A stretch of 33,203 bases of DNA, taken from positions 1 through 33,203 of the forward strand of contig JAUVXL010000017.1 in assembly GCA_030603595.1 (NCBI GenBank). Direction: 5' to 3'. Positions 18,133 to 26,451 of this stretch are shown in pieces. Position 1 is the stretch's first letter, and each line of letters begins with the position of its first letter. This stretch comes from Sedimentisphaerales bacterium. Lineage in GTDB: Bacteria > Planctomycetota > Phycisphaerae > Sedimentisphaerales > Anaerobacaceae. The notes beneath the pieces are model-generated. The model saw nothing but the letters and a program-made list of their open reading frames with translations. It was not told the origin of the DNA and searched no databases. The position numbers were made by a program, and so were the translations under genes.

Positions 18133-18693
18133 ATGGCGCGTTTAAGAGATTTGTATAAGTCCAAGATTGTCTCCGAACTGACGACGGAGTTTGGCTATAA
18201 GAATCCTATGGCTGTGCCCAAGATGGAGAAGGTTGTTGTCTCTATGGGCATAGGCAGGGCTACACAGGACAAGAAGTTCCTGGAGTTGGCCAAGAAGGAC
18301 CTTACAATGATTGCCGGTCAGATGCCTGTTATCTGTAAGGCCAAGAAGAGTGTCTCGAATTTCAAAGTACGCGAGGGTAACGAGACGGGCCTGAAAGTTA
18401 CTTTGCGAGGCGTCAGGATGTACGAGTTTATAGACAGGCTCGTCAATCTGGCCATTCCGCGGGTAAGGGACTTTAGGGGTTTAAGCCTGAAGAGCTTCGA
18501 CGGGAGGGGAAATTACTCGATGGGCGTGGCCGAGCAGAGCATTTTTCCCGAGATCAACCCTGCCGAGATGGAATATCAGCAGGGTATGAACGTAACATTT
18601 GTAACGACGGCAAACAGCGATGATGAGGCCAAGAAGATGCTTCAACTCTTCGGGATGCCGTTCAAGAATCCCGACGAGCAGGGCCGGCTGTAA
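18133..18693 (+). CDS. rplE: 50S ribosomal protein L5
   Basis: L5 (186 aa) binds 5S rRNA and contacts P-site t[20 protein letters not shown], the [23 protein letters not shown] region, [21 protein letters not shown] and EQSIFPEI are diagnostic. The start at ATG 18133 ([11 protein letters not shown]) is backed by AAGGTG (18123-18128); the TTG just before it is less likely. It heads the spc section together with rpsN. Confidence 0.96.
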   Translation: MARLRDLYKSKIVSELTTEFGYKNPMAVPKMEKVVVSMGIGRATQDKKFLELAKKDLTMIAGQMPVICKAKKSVSNFKVREGNETGLKVTLRGVRMYEFIDRLVNLAIPRVRDFRGLSLKSFDGRGNYSMGVAEQSIFPEINPAEMEYQQGMNVTFVTTANSDDEAKKMLQLFGMPFKNPDEQGRL

Positions 18694-18730
18694 AGGGCAA
18701 ACAAGAAACACGGAAATTTGGAGCGTTTGG

Positions 18731-18916
18731 ATGTCAACCAAAGCACTTGTAAACAAGGCGGCGAAGAAACAAAAGTTTCGCGTCAGGCAGTATAGACGTT
18801 GCCAGCTTTGCGGCAGGTCCAAAGCTGTTTATCGCAAGTTCAAGATTTGCCGCATTTGCTTTAGAACTCTGGCCAACGAAGGAAAGATACCGGGCGTGAG
18901 GAAGGCCAGTTGGTGA
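18731..18916 (+). CDS. rpsN: 30S ribosomal protein S14, zinc-binding type Z
   Basis: This short S14 (61 aa) is the zinc-containing form, unlike the 101-aa zinc-free S14 of E. coli. Four zinc ligands are visible as Cys24, Cys27, Cys40 and Cys43 (CQLC then CRIC). The end [11 protein letters not shown] is the family terminus. ATG 18731 ([13 protein letters not shown]) follows TTGGAG at correct spacing; in-frame codons upstream overlap rplE. A 163-base gap with two hairpins separates it from rpsH. Confidence 0.95.
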   Translation: MSTKALVNKAAKKQKFRVRQYRRCQLCGRSKAVYRKFKICRICFRTLANEGKIPGVRKASW

Positions 18917-18943
18917 TAGAAGTGAGTTAAAGTGAGCTAACAA

Positions 18944-18969
18944 GCCCCGACCGTAAGGGAGGGGGTTTT
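18944..18969 (+). terminator. Weak terminator-like hairpin in the rpsN-rpsH gap
   Basis: CCCC (18945-18948) pairs with a GGGG block (about 18961-18964) in an imperfect stem, with CC/GG pairing around GTAA, followed by TTTTA. As it lies mid-operon it may act as an attenuator or partial terminator, or be a repeat fragment. An 8-base periodic stretch, ACGCAATACGCAATACG, follows near 18977-18993. Confidence 0.35.
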
Positions 18970-19022
18970 ATCCTAAACGCAATACGCAATACGACATACT
19001 TAGTGGCATAAAAAAACAAGTT

Positions 19023-19037
19023 CCCGGCGAAGCCGGG
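19023..19037. repeat. Short GAA-loop palindrome upstream of rpsH
   Basis: CCCGGC (19023-19028), loop GAA, GCCGGG (19032-19037), a perfect 6-bp stem followed by TTAAGTT. The same architecture recurs at 29309-29321. There is no T-run on the plus strand; the minus strand shows a T-run 3' of it, but no minus-strand gene needs a terminator here. Likely a small repeat or mRNA stability hairpin. Confidence 0.45.
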
Positions 19038-19079
19038 TTAAGTTCGAGAAACAAATTACAAGATATGAGATAACTGATT

Positions 19080-19478
19080 ATGACTTTGAGTGATCCAATA
19101 GCTGATATGCTCACCCGGATTCGCAATGCCGCGAGGATAAACAGGGCTCAGGTGAATATCAAGGCCTCGAACATCTGCGTGGGCATAGCGAGCGTGCTTA
19201 AGAAGGAGGGCTATATCCTGGATTATGACCGAATCGACGACGGTTATCAGGGTATTATCCGGGCAAGCCTGAAATATGACCAGGATGGCGGCTCTATTAT
19301 TAGCGAAATAACGCGAGTGAGCAAGCCGGGCTGTAGGATTTACTCGGCAGTCGGCGATCTGCCGCGAGTCATGGGCGGTATGGGCATAGCCATTGTGTCA
19401 ACGAGTAAAGGTGTAATGAGTGATAATGAATGCCGTCAAACGAATGTAGGCGGCGAAATTCTTTGTACGGTTAGCTAA
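19080..19478 (+). CDS. rpsH: 30S ribosomal protein S8
   Basis: S8 (132 aa) is a primary 16S rRNA binder and the spc operon repressor in E. coli. MTLSDPIADMLTRIRNA at the start and the end pattern VSKPGCRIY, PRVMGGMGIAIVSTSKGVMSD, GGEILCTV identify it. Its stop codon is immediately followed by the rplF ATG with no spacer, which implies tight translational coupling. It follows a gap containing two hairpins. Confidence 0.96.
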   Translation: MTLSDPIADMLTRIRNAARINRAQVNIKASNICVGIASVLKKEGYILDYDRIDDGYQGIIRASLKYDQDGGSIISEITRVSKPGCRIYSAVGDLPRVMGGMGIAIVSTSKGVMSDNECRQTNVGGEILCTVS

Positions 19479-20060
19479 ATGAGTCGCATAGGGAAAAAAC
19501 CTGTAGAGATTCCGGTCGGCGTTACTGTCGGGCGGAAGGGCCTTAAAATCAAGGTCGTCGGGCCGCTGGCCACACTCGAGATGGACTGCCATCCGGCAAT
19601 CAAGGTCAAGATCGATAAGGCCAATGCCAAAGTGATTGTGCAAAACGACAATCCTCAAGATCGCCGGAGCAAGCAGTTGCACGGGACAATGCGGGCCCTG
19701 ATTGCCAATATGGTCACAGGAGTCAGCAAAGGCTTTGAGAGAAAGATAGAAATATACGGCACGGGATACAATCTCAAAGAGCAAAATGGGAAACTCTCCT
19801 TTCAGGTGGGTTACAGCCATCCGGTGGACTTGCCAATACCCAAAGGGGTAAAAGTGAACATTGACGTGCCCGCGACACGGGGCAACGATGTACCGGCGAA
19901 GTTTGCGCTTTCCGGGGGGGATAAGTGCGTAATTGGGCAGTTCGCTGCGGAGATTCGAGCAATCAGGCCTCCGGAGCCTTATAAGGGGAAGGGTATCCGC
20001 TACGCTGACGAACATGTGCGGCGCAAGATCGGAAAGGCATTTGCTTCCGGAACGGCATAG
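19479..20060 (+). CDS. rplF: 50S ribosomal protein L6
   Basis: L6 (193 aa) lies near the sarcin-ricin loop where elongation factors bind. [15 protein letters not shown], the duplicated L6 folds ([33 protein letters not shown]), and [25 protein letters not shown] near the end are diagnostic. The ATG directly abuts the rpsH stop codon. The length is slightly above the usual 177-180 aa. Confidence 0.96.
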   Translation: MSRIGKKPVEIPVGVTVGRKGLKIKVVGPLATLEMDCHPAIKVKIDKANAKVIVQNDNPQDRRSKQLHGTMRALIANMVTGVSKGFERKIEIYGTGYNLKEQNGKLSFQVGYSHPVDLPIPKGVKVNIDVPATRGNDVPAKFALSGGDKCVIGQFAAEIRAIRPPEPYKGKGIRYADEHVRRKIGKAFASGTA

Positions 20061-20076
20061 TTGGGATAGTGTTTTT

Positions 20077-20442
20077 ATGAATACTGAGAAGATAAGAAAA
20101 GCGGCACGCAGGCGCAGATACCACGTGCGAAAGAAGATCTCTGGAACGCGTGAGCGTCCGAGATTGTCGGTTTTTCGCTCGAACAGGCATATTTACGCCC
20201 AGATTATTGACGACACCGTCGGGGCCACTCTTGTCTCGGCAAGCACACAAGCAAAGGTCTTGCGCGAGCAGATGAGCAATGGAGGGGATAAGAAAGCGGC
20301 GGAGGTCATCGGCGAGGCCATCGCCAAAGAGGCGTTGGGCGTCGGCATTAAGTGTGTGTGTTTTGATAAAAATCGATATAAATTTCATGGCAGGGTCAAG
20401 GCTCTTGCCGACGCTGCGAGAAAAACGGGACTGGTTTTCTAA
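20077..20442 (+). CDS. rplR: 50S ribosomal protein L18
   Basis: L18 (121 aa) binds 5S rRNA together with L5. [37 protein letters not shown] is the classic core, with [33 protein letters not shown] at the C-terminus. The start at ATG 20077 ([12 protein letters not shown]) agrees with the family; the open frame upstream overlaps rplF and is a shadow. rpsE begins 29 bases after it. Confidence 0.95.
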   Translation: MNTEKIRKAARRRRYHVRKKISGTRERPRLSVFRSNRHIYAQIIDDTVGATLVSASTQAKVLREQMSNGGDKKAAEVIGEAIAKEALGVGIKCVCFDKNRYKFHGRVKALADAARKTGLVF

Positions 20443-20471
20443 TGTTGCAGTAGATTGATTGGAGATGAGAA

Positions 20472-20978
20472 TTGGCTCTTGAACCGGTAAAACTATCCGA
20501 CCAGGAAGAAAGGCCGTTGGAGGATACGGTCGTAAAGGTGTTTCGTTGTTCCAAGGTCGTAAAGGGCGGTCGCAGGTTTAGTTTTGCGGCGCTCGTTGTT
20601 GTCGGCGATCGCGCCGGGACCGTCGGCATTGGCTACGGAAAGGCGAACGAGGTCCCGCTGGCCGTCGAGAAGGGCGTTAAGGATGCAAAGAAGTCGCTGA
20701 ACAAGATTGCCCTGATGGATCGGACGATTCCGCATAGCATCAACGGCAGGTATAGGGCTACGAAAGTGGTTTTGGTTCCGGCGAGTCCTGGTACGGGCGT
20801 TATCGCAGGTTCCAGCGCCAGAGCGGTGCTGGAGTATGCCGGCGTTCAGGATGTTCTGACAAAGGTGTATGGCAGCATGTCCGCCAAGAATGTTGTCAAG
20901 GCTACGCTCGACGGGCTGGTGAGGTTGCGAACCAGGGAAATGGTCGAATCGCTCAGGGGCGTGAAGATTGAGGCTTAA
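20472..20978 (+). CDS. rpsE: 30S ribosomal protein S5 (TTG start)
   Basis: S5 (168 aa) contributes to decoding fidelity and the mRNA entry helicase. The conserved RNA-binding part reads FSFAALVVVGDRAGTVGIGYGKANEVP, and VLVPASPGTGVIAGSSARAVLEYAG is the C-terminal signature. Translation is placed at TTG 20472 with GGAG (20461-20464) 7 bases upstream; the nearby ATG at 20465 is out of frame and stops after five codons. rpmD (L30), normally next, is missing: rplO starts 32 bases downstream. Confidence 0.94.
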   Translation: MALEPVKLSDQEERPLEDTVVKVFRCSKVVKGGRRFSFAALVVVGDRAGTVGIGYGKANEVPLAVEKGVKDAKKSLNKIALMDRTIPHSINGRYRATKVVLVPASPGTGVIAGSSARAVLEYAGVQDVLTKVYGSMSAKNVVKATLDGLVRLRTREMVESLRGVKIEA

Positions 20979-21010
20979 ACAATTGTCAAGAAGACAGTTT
21001 GGTTAGATAA

Positions 21011-21454
21011 ATGTTGAATCACGAAATAACTTCTAAAGCAGGCAAAAACAAAATTCGCAAGCGTCTCGGCAGAGGCACGGGAAGCGGCCGAGGCAAAACG
21101 TGCGGACGTGGGCACAAAGGCGCAGGCAGCAGGGCCGGTTCTACAGCCCTTACGGTTCACGAAGGCGGCCAGATGCCCCTGTTTCGGCGCTTGCCAAAGC
21201 GAGGTTTTAGCAACTATCAATTTGCAAAACGCTGCCAAATCGTGAACGTCTCCCAATTGGAGAGGTTTGACGATGGGGCCGATGTCGGTGTCGAGCAGCT
21301 ATCCGGTGCGGGCTTAATCGACAATCTGAAGGACAAAGTTAAGATACTCGGCGACGGAGTGTTGACAAAGAAATTGAAGGTCGCCGCTCACAAATTCAGT
21401 AAAACCGCCGAGGAGAAAATAGTGGCATCCGGAGGTACGGCCAAGGTGATTTGA
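21011..21454 (+). CDS. rplO: 50S ribosomal protein L15
   Basis: L15 (147 aa) is a late 50S assembly protein. The Gly/Arg-rich N-terminal extension RKRLGRGTGSGRGKTCGRGHKGAGSR threads into rRNA. FEGGQMPLFRRLPKRGF-like sequence (here HEGGQMPLFRRLPKRGF) is the family hallmark. Its position between rpsE and secY is canonical apart from the missing rpmD. A 103-base spacer precedes secY. Confidence 0.95.
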   Translation: MLNHEITSKAGKNKIRKRLGRGTGSGRGKTCGRGHKGAGSRAGSTALTVHEGGQMPLFRRLPKRGFSNYQFAKRCQIVNVSQLERFDDGADVGVEQLSGAGLIDNLKDKVKILGDGVLTKKLKVAAHKFSKTAEEKIVASGGTAKVI

Positions 21455-21516
21455 AGTTGGGGCCTGCTTCAAATCGGGGTAACAGTTGAAAAATGGATGT
21501 TCAAAAGATATGTGAC

Positions 21517-21533
21517 GTCGCCGTAGCGGCGAC
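21517..21533 (+). other. Hairpin in the secY leader
   Basis: GTCGCCG (21517-21523) and CGGCGAC (21527-21533) form a perfect 7-bp stem around TAG in the rplO-secY spacer. It is not followed by a T-run, so it is not an intrinsic terminator. It could tune secY expression or mRNA processing, by position only. Confidence 0.4.
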
Positions 21534-21557
21534 GGCTAAACAAAGGTATGTGAGATA

Positions 21558-22919
21558 ATGTTCGGAACAGTATTCAACATATTCAGAATCCGGGACTTAC
21601 GCAACAAGGTGCTTTTTACCATTGCGTTGATTATAATCTACAGGATCGGCTTTCATATACCGGTGCCCTGCTTCGACCAGAGTGCGATTGAGGCGATAGC
21701 CGAATCTCGCGGTGGAGCGGACACTCCATTGAGCAGGGCTGCCGAGTATATGCAGATGTTTAGCGGCGGAACACTCCAAAAGAGCAGCCTATTCGGACTG
21801 GGTATTATGCCCTATATCACCGCGTCGATTATTCTTATGCTGCTTGGCGAGATAGTCCCGGTGTTGAAGAAGTTGCGGCAGGAGGGCCAGACCGGCCAAA
21901 AGAAGATACAGGAGTACACGCGATACCTAACTGTCCTGATATGTATTATCCAGGCCTTGATGTATATGAAGTTGTTGGGAGGTAGAGGTCTGACGTATCC
22001 CGGCATGTATGGGCGTGCAGTTTTGATGGGTATAGTGGGTATGACCGCCGGGACGGTTTTCTTGATGTGGCTGGGCGAGCAGATAGATGAGTACGGGATT
22101 GGTAACGGTATCAGCCTCATAATTATGGCTGGGATTATTGCCAGGATGCCGTGGGCCATTAGGACGCTTTGGGAGAAGGTTGACTTGACGGTCGGCGCCT
22201 CGGCGGGCGGGGCCGTAGGCCTGGATAAGCTGTTGGTCCTTCTCGGCTCTTTCGTATTCGTGGTCGCCGGCGCCATACTCATTACGCAGGGCCAGCGGCG
22301 CATACCTATCCAGCAGGCCAAGCAGATGCGGGGCCGCAGGGTATATGGCGGCCAGAGGCATTACCTGCCGTTGCGAGTCAACCACGGTGGCGTGATGCCT
22401 ATAATCTTCGCCTCGGCCTTTATGATATTCCCGCCCGTGATAATTAGTCAGTTGGCCCAGAGATTCCCTACATCCGGCGTGCTTGCGACACTGGAGGAGG
22501 CCTTTAGAATGGGAAGCTATACTTACAACGTGCTGTATGTCGTATTGATATTCCTCTTCGCTTATTTCTGGGTTACGGTGCAGTTTCAACCGAAGGAGAT
22601 GGCGAAGAATCTTCGTGATGCCGGCAGTTTCATACCTGGATTGCGACCGGGACGAAGAACCGCTGATTATCTGGAATCTGTGATGACCCGAATAACGTTT
22701 TACGGGGCGTCATTCCTGGCTATTATCGCCGTTGTGCCGTCGCTCATTGCAACACTGCTCGACATCGATTGGCTTGTGGCGTCGTTTCTGGGCGGTACGG
22801 GTTTGTTGATTGTTGTTAGTGTCTCGCTTGATCTCGTACAGAAGATCGAGGCAAACCTGCTGATGAGAAGCTATGACGGTTTCAGCGGAGCCGGCAAAAT
22901 TAAAGGAGCCTACGGATGA
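21558..22919 (+). CDS. secY: Preprotein translocase subunit SecY
   Basis: SecY (453 aa) forms the protein-conducting channel in the inner membrane with SecE and SecG. Ten hydrophobic segments fit the family. Signatures include LFTIALIIIYRIGFHIPVP (first TM), the LGIMPYITASIILMLL segment after the plug, QAKQMRGRRVYGGQRHYLPLRVN (cytosolic loop), GVMPIIFASA, and PKEMAKNLRDAGSFIPGLRPG (ribosome/SecA-binding loop). The last four bases overlap adk (ATGA), so the two are translationally coupled. SecE and SecG are not in this window. Confidence 0.97.
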   Translation: MFGTVFNIFRIRDLRNKVLFTIALIIIYRIGFHIPVPCFDQSAIEAIAESRGGADTPLSRAAEYMQMFSGGTLQKSSLFGLGIMPYITASIILMLLGEIVPVLKKLRQEGQTGQKKIQEYTRYLTVLICIIQALMYMKLLGGRGLTYPGMYGRAVLMGIVGMTAGTVFLMWLGEQIDEYGIGNGISLIIMAGIIARMPWAIRTLWEKVDLTVGASAGGAVGLDKLLVLLGSFVFVVAGAILITQGQRRIPIQQAKQMRGRRVYGGQRHYLPLRVNHGGVMPIIFASAFMIFPPVIISQLAQRFPTSGVLATLEEAFRMGSYTYNVLYVVLIFLFAYFWVTVQFQPKEMAKNLRDAGSFIPGLRPGRRTADYLESVMTRITFYGASFLAIIAVVPSLIATLLDIDWLVASFLGGTGLLIVVSVSLDLVQKIEANLLMRSYDGFSGAGKIKGAYG

Positions 22920-23566
22920 GAATAGTGTTGTTGGGTGCGCCTGGTGCGGGCAAGGGGACCCAGTGTAAGAATATCGTTGCCGAATACGGACTGCAGCATT
23001 TGTCCAGCGGTGATATTCTGCGGCGGAACAGGTCCGCCGGCACGGAACTGGGCAAGAAGGCGCAGAGCTATATGGATGCCGGCGACCTTGTGCCCGACGA
23101 GATTATAATTGAGATGATGAGTGAGGCGGTCAGGCAGGCCCCGTCGCAAGGCTTCATCCTCGATGGCTTCCCGAGAACGGTGAATCAGGCTTGCGAGCTT
23201 GATGAATCGCTCGTCGGCGATGGCGCTATCGACGCCGTCCTGAATCTGAAGATCGACGACAGTATAGTCGAGGCCAGAATGACGGGTAGAAGAAGCTGCC
23301 CGAAATGTGGGGCTGTTTACCATGTTGAAAACATGAAGCCCAAAACCGAGGGCTTGTGCGATCACGACGGCGCCGAACTGGTCCAGCGCCCGGACGATAC
23401 GCCTGAGGTGGTGGCGAATCGACTTGAAACTTACCACCGGCAGACTGAGCCGCTGGTGGATTATTATAGAAAAAATGGCGCCGTATTCGATATCGAGGCT
23501 GATAGAGACCCTGACGACGTTAAGGCTTGCGTTTTTAAGAAATTGCAGACGCTGGTTAAGCAGTAA
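22916..23566 (+). CDS. adk: Adenylate kinase, zinc-lid type
   Basis: Adenylate kinase (216 aa) interconverts ATP + AMP and 2 ADP. The P-loop is GAPGAGKGTQ (8-17). The AMP-binding part has SSGDILR (30-36), and LDGFPRT (82-88) is present. The LID carries Cys128, Cys131, Cys148 and Asp151, the Cys3Asp zinc set known from Bacillus enzymes, so this is the long, metal-bearing form. It overlaps secY by four bases; map follows 40 bases later. Cytosolic. Confidence 0.97.
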   Translation: MRIVLLGAPGAGKGTQCKNIVAEYGLQHLSSGDILRRNRSAGTELGKKAQSYMDAGDLVPDEIIIEMMSEAVRQAPSQGFILDGFPRTVNQACELDESLVGDGAIDAVLNLKIDDSIVEARMTGRRSCPKCGAVYHVENMKPKTEGLCDHDGAELVQRPDDTPEVVANRLETYHRQTEPLVDYYRKNGAVFDIEADRDPDDVKACVFKKLQTLVKQ

Positions 23567-23606
23567 GGTGTGAAAAGACCTTTGAAAATGCAGGATATGA
23601 AATCAG

Positions 23607-24386
23607 ATGGCTATTACGCTTCGTAGTGCAAGAGAAATTGAGTTGATGCGCAAGGCCGGTGCCGTGGTAGCTGGTGTTCTTTCAAAATTACAAGAGATGG
23701 CAAAGCCGGGAGTGACGACCGCCGAGTTGGACACTATTGCTCTGGATATGACGGCTCAGGCCGGTGCGCAGGCCCTGTTCAAGGGTGTCCGCAGCCCGCA
23801 GGCGAGGAATCCGTTTTCCGGCGCGATTTGTGCTTCGATCAACGAGCAGGTCGTGCATGGAATCCCGTCGCCGGATGCCGTACTCAAGGAAGGCGACATC
23901 CTGGGCATCGATTTCGGCGTCAGGCTCGACGGTTACTGCGGAGATGCCGCTGTTACTGTTGGGGTCGGCGAAATCTCGCGCGAACGGCGCAAACTGATGG
24001 ACGTTACGAGGCAAGTGCTCGAATTGGCGATAGCCAACTGTACGCCCTCGGTAAAATGGAGCTATGTAGCCGGTAAGATGCAGGAATATACCGAAGCTGC
24101 CGGCTTTTCCGTCGTTAAGGACTTTGTCGGTCATGGGATTGGCAGAGAAATGCACGAAGAGCCGAGAGTGCCCAACTTCGTCAGCAGCGATTTACAGGCC
24201 AACGATTTTGTGTTGGAGCGCGGCATGCTCCTGGCGGTTGAGCCGATGATTAACGCAGGCAGTGAAGATGTTCGGACCCTGAAAAACGGGTGGACCGTTG
24301 TGACACGAGATTCAAAATGCTCGGCGCATTTTGAGCATACAATTGCAATAATAGATGAAGGTTGTGAAGTGCTGACCACGAAATAG
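23607..24386 (+). CDS. map: Methionine aminopeptidase, type I
   Basis: This dinuclear metallopeptidase (259 aa) removes the initiator Met from nascent proteins. The five metal ligands are all visible: Asp102 (IDFG), Asp113 (GDAA), His176 (GHGIG), Glu212 (VEPM) and Glu243 (FEHT). His84 matches the conserved catalytic-pocket histidine. There is no N-terminal SH3 or zinc extension, hence type Ia-like. AGGAT upstream at 23592-23596 supports ATG 23607. Its place beside adk and infA is the usual one. Confidence 0.97.
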   Translation: MAITLRSAREIELMRKAGAVVAGVLSKLQEMAKPGVTTAELDTIALDMTAQAGAQALFKGVRSPQARNPFSGAICASINEQVVHGIPSPDAVLKEGDILGIDFGVRLDGYCGDAAVTVGVGEISRERRKLMDVTRQVLELAIANCTPSVKWSYVAGKMQEYTEAAGFSVVKDFVGHGIGREMHEEPRVPNFVSSDLQANDFVLERGMLLAVEPMINAGSEDVRTLKNGWTVVTRDSKCSAHFEHTIAIIDEGCEVLTTK

Positions 24387-24442
24387 TGGTGAATAATCGG
24401 TTATGATGTTTATTGTCGGCCGAGATGTGTTGGATATAAAGA

Positions 24443-24658
24443 ATGGTAAAGAAGGACGCAATTAGATTACAGGCTAAGGTGACCGAAGCTTTGCCCAACG
24501 CAGTGTTCAAGGTGGAATTAGAGAACGGCCACAAGATTATAGCGCACGTCTCCGGCAAGATGCGGATGCACTTTATTCGAATCCTGCCCGGCGATACCGT
24601 CGTTGTTGAAATGTCGCCTTATGACCTAAACAGGGGTCGAATAGTCCTTCGACATTAA
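24443..24658 (+). CDS. infA: Translation initiation factor IF-1
   Basis: IF-1 (71 aa) is an OB-fold protein that blocks the A-site during initiation. The pattern [39 protein letters not shown], then [17 protein letters not shown], is the standard sequence from end to end. Its location before rpmJ and rpsM is canonical. No promoter is evident in the 56-base spacer. Confidence 0.96.
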   Translation: MVKKDAIRLQAKVTEALPNAVFKVELENGHKIIAHVSGKMRMHFIRILPGDTVVVEMSPYDLNRGRIVLRH

Positions 24659-24729
24659 GTCCAAAGGCCCGGTTCTGTTCGATGCGGCTACCGAGTCGAA
24701 AGCCGAAGATGTGAAAGCAGATATCGAAA

Positions 24730-24843
24730 ATGAAAGTTAGAAGTTCAGTAAAACGTATGTGTGAGAATTGCAAGATTATCCGGCGCAAGGGCGTTGTGCG
24801 AGTGATTTGCACAAACCCCCGGCACAAGCAGCGTCAGGGTTGA
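24730..24843 (+). CDS. rpmJ: 50S ribosomal protein L36, zinc-binding form
   Basis: L36 is the smallest 50S protein (37 aa) and is easily missed because of its length. Translation starts [16 protein letters not shown] and ends with RHKQRQG. Zinc ligands Cys11, Cys14, Cys27 and His32 are all present, so it is the zinc form rather than the zinc-free paralogue. It lies 71 bases after infA and 44 bases before rpsM, the expected place. Confidence 0.96.
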   Translation: MKVRSSVKRMCENCKIIRRKGVVRVICTNPRHKQRQG

Positions 24844-24887
24844 TTGAGGATTCGCCAACAATATGAGCGATTAGAATAGGAGTCAAA

Positions 24888-25271
24888 ATGCCGCGTATAG
24901 TGGGTGTTGACATTCCCAACGACAAGTCGATATGGATCTCGTTGACTTACATCGTAGGCGTAGGTAAATATACCTCCGAGCAAATACTGAAAGAGGCCCG
25001 AATAGAGAAAAGCACGAAGGCCGGCAAGCTCAGCGAAGATGAGCTAAGCCGGATTACGCAGATTATAGACCGCAACTATATCGTAGGCGGCCAGCTTCGA
25101 AGGCAGGTTGCACAGAATATCGCGCGACTCCGCGACATTGCGTGCTACAGGGGGATTCGGCACAGAAGGGGCTTGCCTGTGCGGGGGCAGTGCACCCAGA
25201 GCAACGCACGCACGAGAAAAGGCCCCAGAAAGACCGTTGCCGGCAAGAAGGGCATTAAGGAGAAACGGTAA
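24888..25271 (+). CDS. rpsM: 30S ribosomal protein S13
   Basis: S13 (127 aa) sits in the 30S head and contacts the P-site tRNA with its C-terminal tail. [22 protein letters not shown], the helix-two-turn-helix section, [18 protein letters not shown] and the [16 protein letters not shown] tail are all typical. AGGAG (24877-24881) precedes the ATG at good spacing. A 90-base spacer with a hairpin separates it from rpsK. Confidence 0.96.
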   Translation: MPRIVGVDIPNDKSIWISLTYIVGVGKYTSEQILKEARIEKSTKAGKLSEDELSRITQIIDRNYIVGGQLRRQVAQNIARLRDIACYRGIRHRRGLPVRGQCTQSNARTRKGPRKTVAGKKGIKEKR

Positions 25272-25309
25272 ACATTTAGTTGCATCGGCTGATAAGCGGA
25301 CGCTAAGGT

Positions 25310-25328
25310 CGCAAAGAAGCGATTTGCG
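25310..25328 (+). other. Hairpin between rpsM and rpsK
   Basis: CGCAAA (25310-25315) pairs with TTTGCG (25323-25328) across a 7-base loop, within the unusually long 90-base rpsM-rpsK spacer. In E. coli the alpha operon is controlled by S4 at an RNA fold before rpsM; here a fold before rpsK could be a counterpart, but that is inference. Confidence 0.35.
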
Positions 25329-25361
25329 GCACGATACAATGAAGGCAAAACAGGATTAACA

Positions 25362-25742
25362 ATGGCGAAAAGCTCAAAAAGAAAAACCAGAAGGAATGTT
25401 GCCCGGGCTGTTGTCCACATAAAGGCCACTTTCAACAATACGTTGATTACTGTCACCGACGAAAATGGTGATACTATATGTACGAGTTCGGCCGGCTGTG
25501 TCGGCTTTAAGGGATCGCGAAAGAGTACGCCGTTTGCGGCGCAGCAGGCCGCACAGCGGGCCGCCGGCGCAGCGATGCGTAACGGCGTTCGCGAGGTTGA
25601 AATCAGAGTTAAGGGGCCTGGTTCGGGCCGGGAATCCGCTATCTCGGCACTGCAGTCTGCAGGATTGCGTATCGCTTCGATTGAGGACGTTACCCCGCTG
25701 CCCCACAACGGCTGCAGACCGCCGAAACGACGAAGGGTATGA
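25362..25742 (+). CDS. rpsK: 30S ribosomal protein S11
   Basis: S11 (126 aa) lies on the 30S platform near the E-site. [61 protein letters not shown] and the end [13 protein letters not shown] are hallmarks. It follows the spacer hairpin and is 40 bases upstream of rpsD. Confidence 0.96.
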   Translation: MAKSSKRKTRRNVARAVVHIKATFNNTLITVTDENGDTICTSSAGCVGFKGSRKSTPFAAQQAAQRAAGAAMRNGVREVEIRVKGPGSGRESAISALQSAGLRIASIEDVTPLPHNGCRPPKRRRV

Positions 25743-25782
25743 GACACCAATAGACCAAGTTTTTTGGAGATAAACAAGAAAG

Positions 25783-26415
25783 ATGGGACGTTACTTAGGT
25801 TCATCTTGTAAACACTGCCGTCGCGAAGGTATGAAGCTGATGCTCAAGGGTGTCAGATGCGAAATGGCAAAGTGCCCGGTCGAGAAGAAACAGAGGAATC
25901 TCGCGCCGGGAATGCACGGCTGGCGCAGAGGGAGGAATAGTGAATATGGCGTTCGGCTGCGCGAGAAACAAAAAGTCAAAAGGTATTACGGGCTGTTCGA
26001 GCGACAGTTTATGAGGTATTTCCATAAGGCTGAACGCATCAAGGGAAATACAGGCGAAACACTGCTCCAACTGTTGGAGCGGCGACTGGATAATGTCGTT
26101 TACAAGTTGAACTTTGCTCCTTCGAGAAAAGCGGCTCGGCAGCTTGTTTCGCACGGACATATCTATGTCAACGGACGCAAAGTCAACGTCAGCGATTACA
26201 CTATAGGAATCGGCGATAGGATTACCGTCAAAGCCGCCGAGAAGAGCGTAAAGAGAATCAAGGAGCAACTGGAAACGAATCCGAGTTTCGCCACGCAGGC
26301 CTGGCTGCAGCTCGTGCGAGAGAAGCCGGAGGCTACCGTTGTGGCCCTTCCGACGCGAGAAGACGTGCAGATTCCCGTCGAGGAGCAGTTGGTTGTGGAG
26401 TTCTGTTCGAGATAG
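25783..26415 (+). CDS. rpsD: 30S ribosomal protein S4, zinc-binding form
   Basis: S4 (210 aa) starts 30S assembly and represses the alpha operon in enterobacteria. Cys9, Cys12, Cys26 and Cys31 reproduce the zinc site of Thermus S4; many bacteria lack it. APGMHGWRRGRNSEYGVRLREKQKVKRYYGLFERQF and the S4 RNA-binding domain (LERRLDNVVYKLNFAPSRKAARQLVSHGHIYVNG) are clear. The ATG follows GGAG at 25767-25770, a rather long spacing. Confidence 0.96.
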   Translation: MGRYLGSSCKHCRREGMKLMLKGVRCEMAKCPVEKKQRNLAPGMHGWRRGRNSEYGVRLREKQKVKRYYGLFERQFMRYFHKAERIKGNTGETLLQLLERRLDNVVYKLNFAPSRKAARQLVSHGHIYVNGRKVNVSDYTIGIGDRITVKAAEKSVKRIKEQLETNPSFATQAWLQLVREKPEATVVALPTREDVQIPVEEQLVVEFCSR

Positions 26416-26451
26416 CTATTTTGAAAGTAAGATTTTAGACCGGAGGCATAT

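Noticed and set aside
19933-20442. Extended 169-residue version of L18
   Set aside because: The extra N-terminal codons overlap rplF and have no L18 homology; ATG 20077 fits the family.
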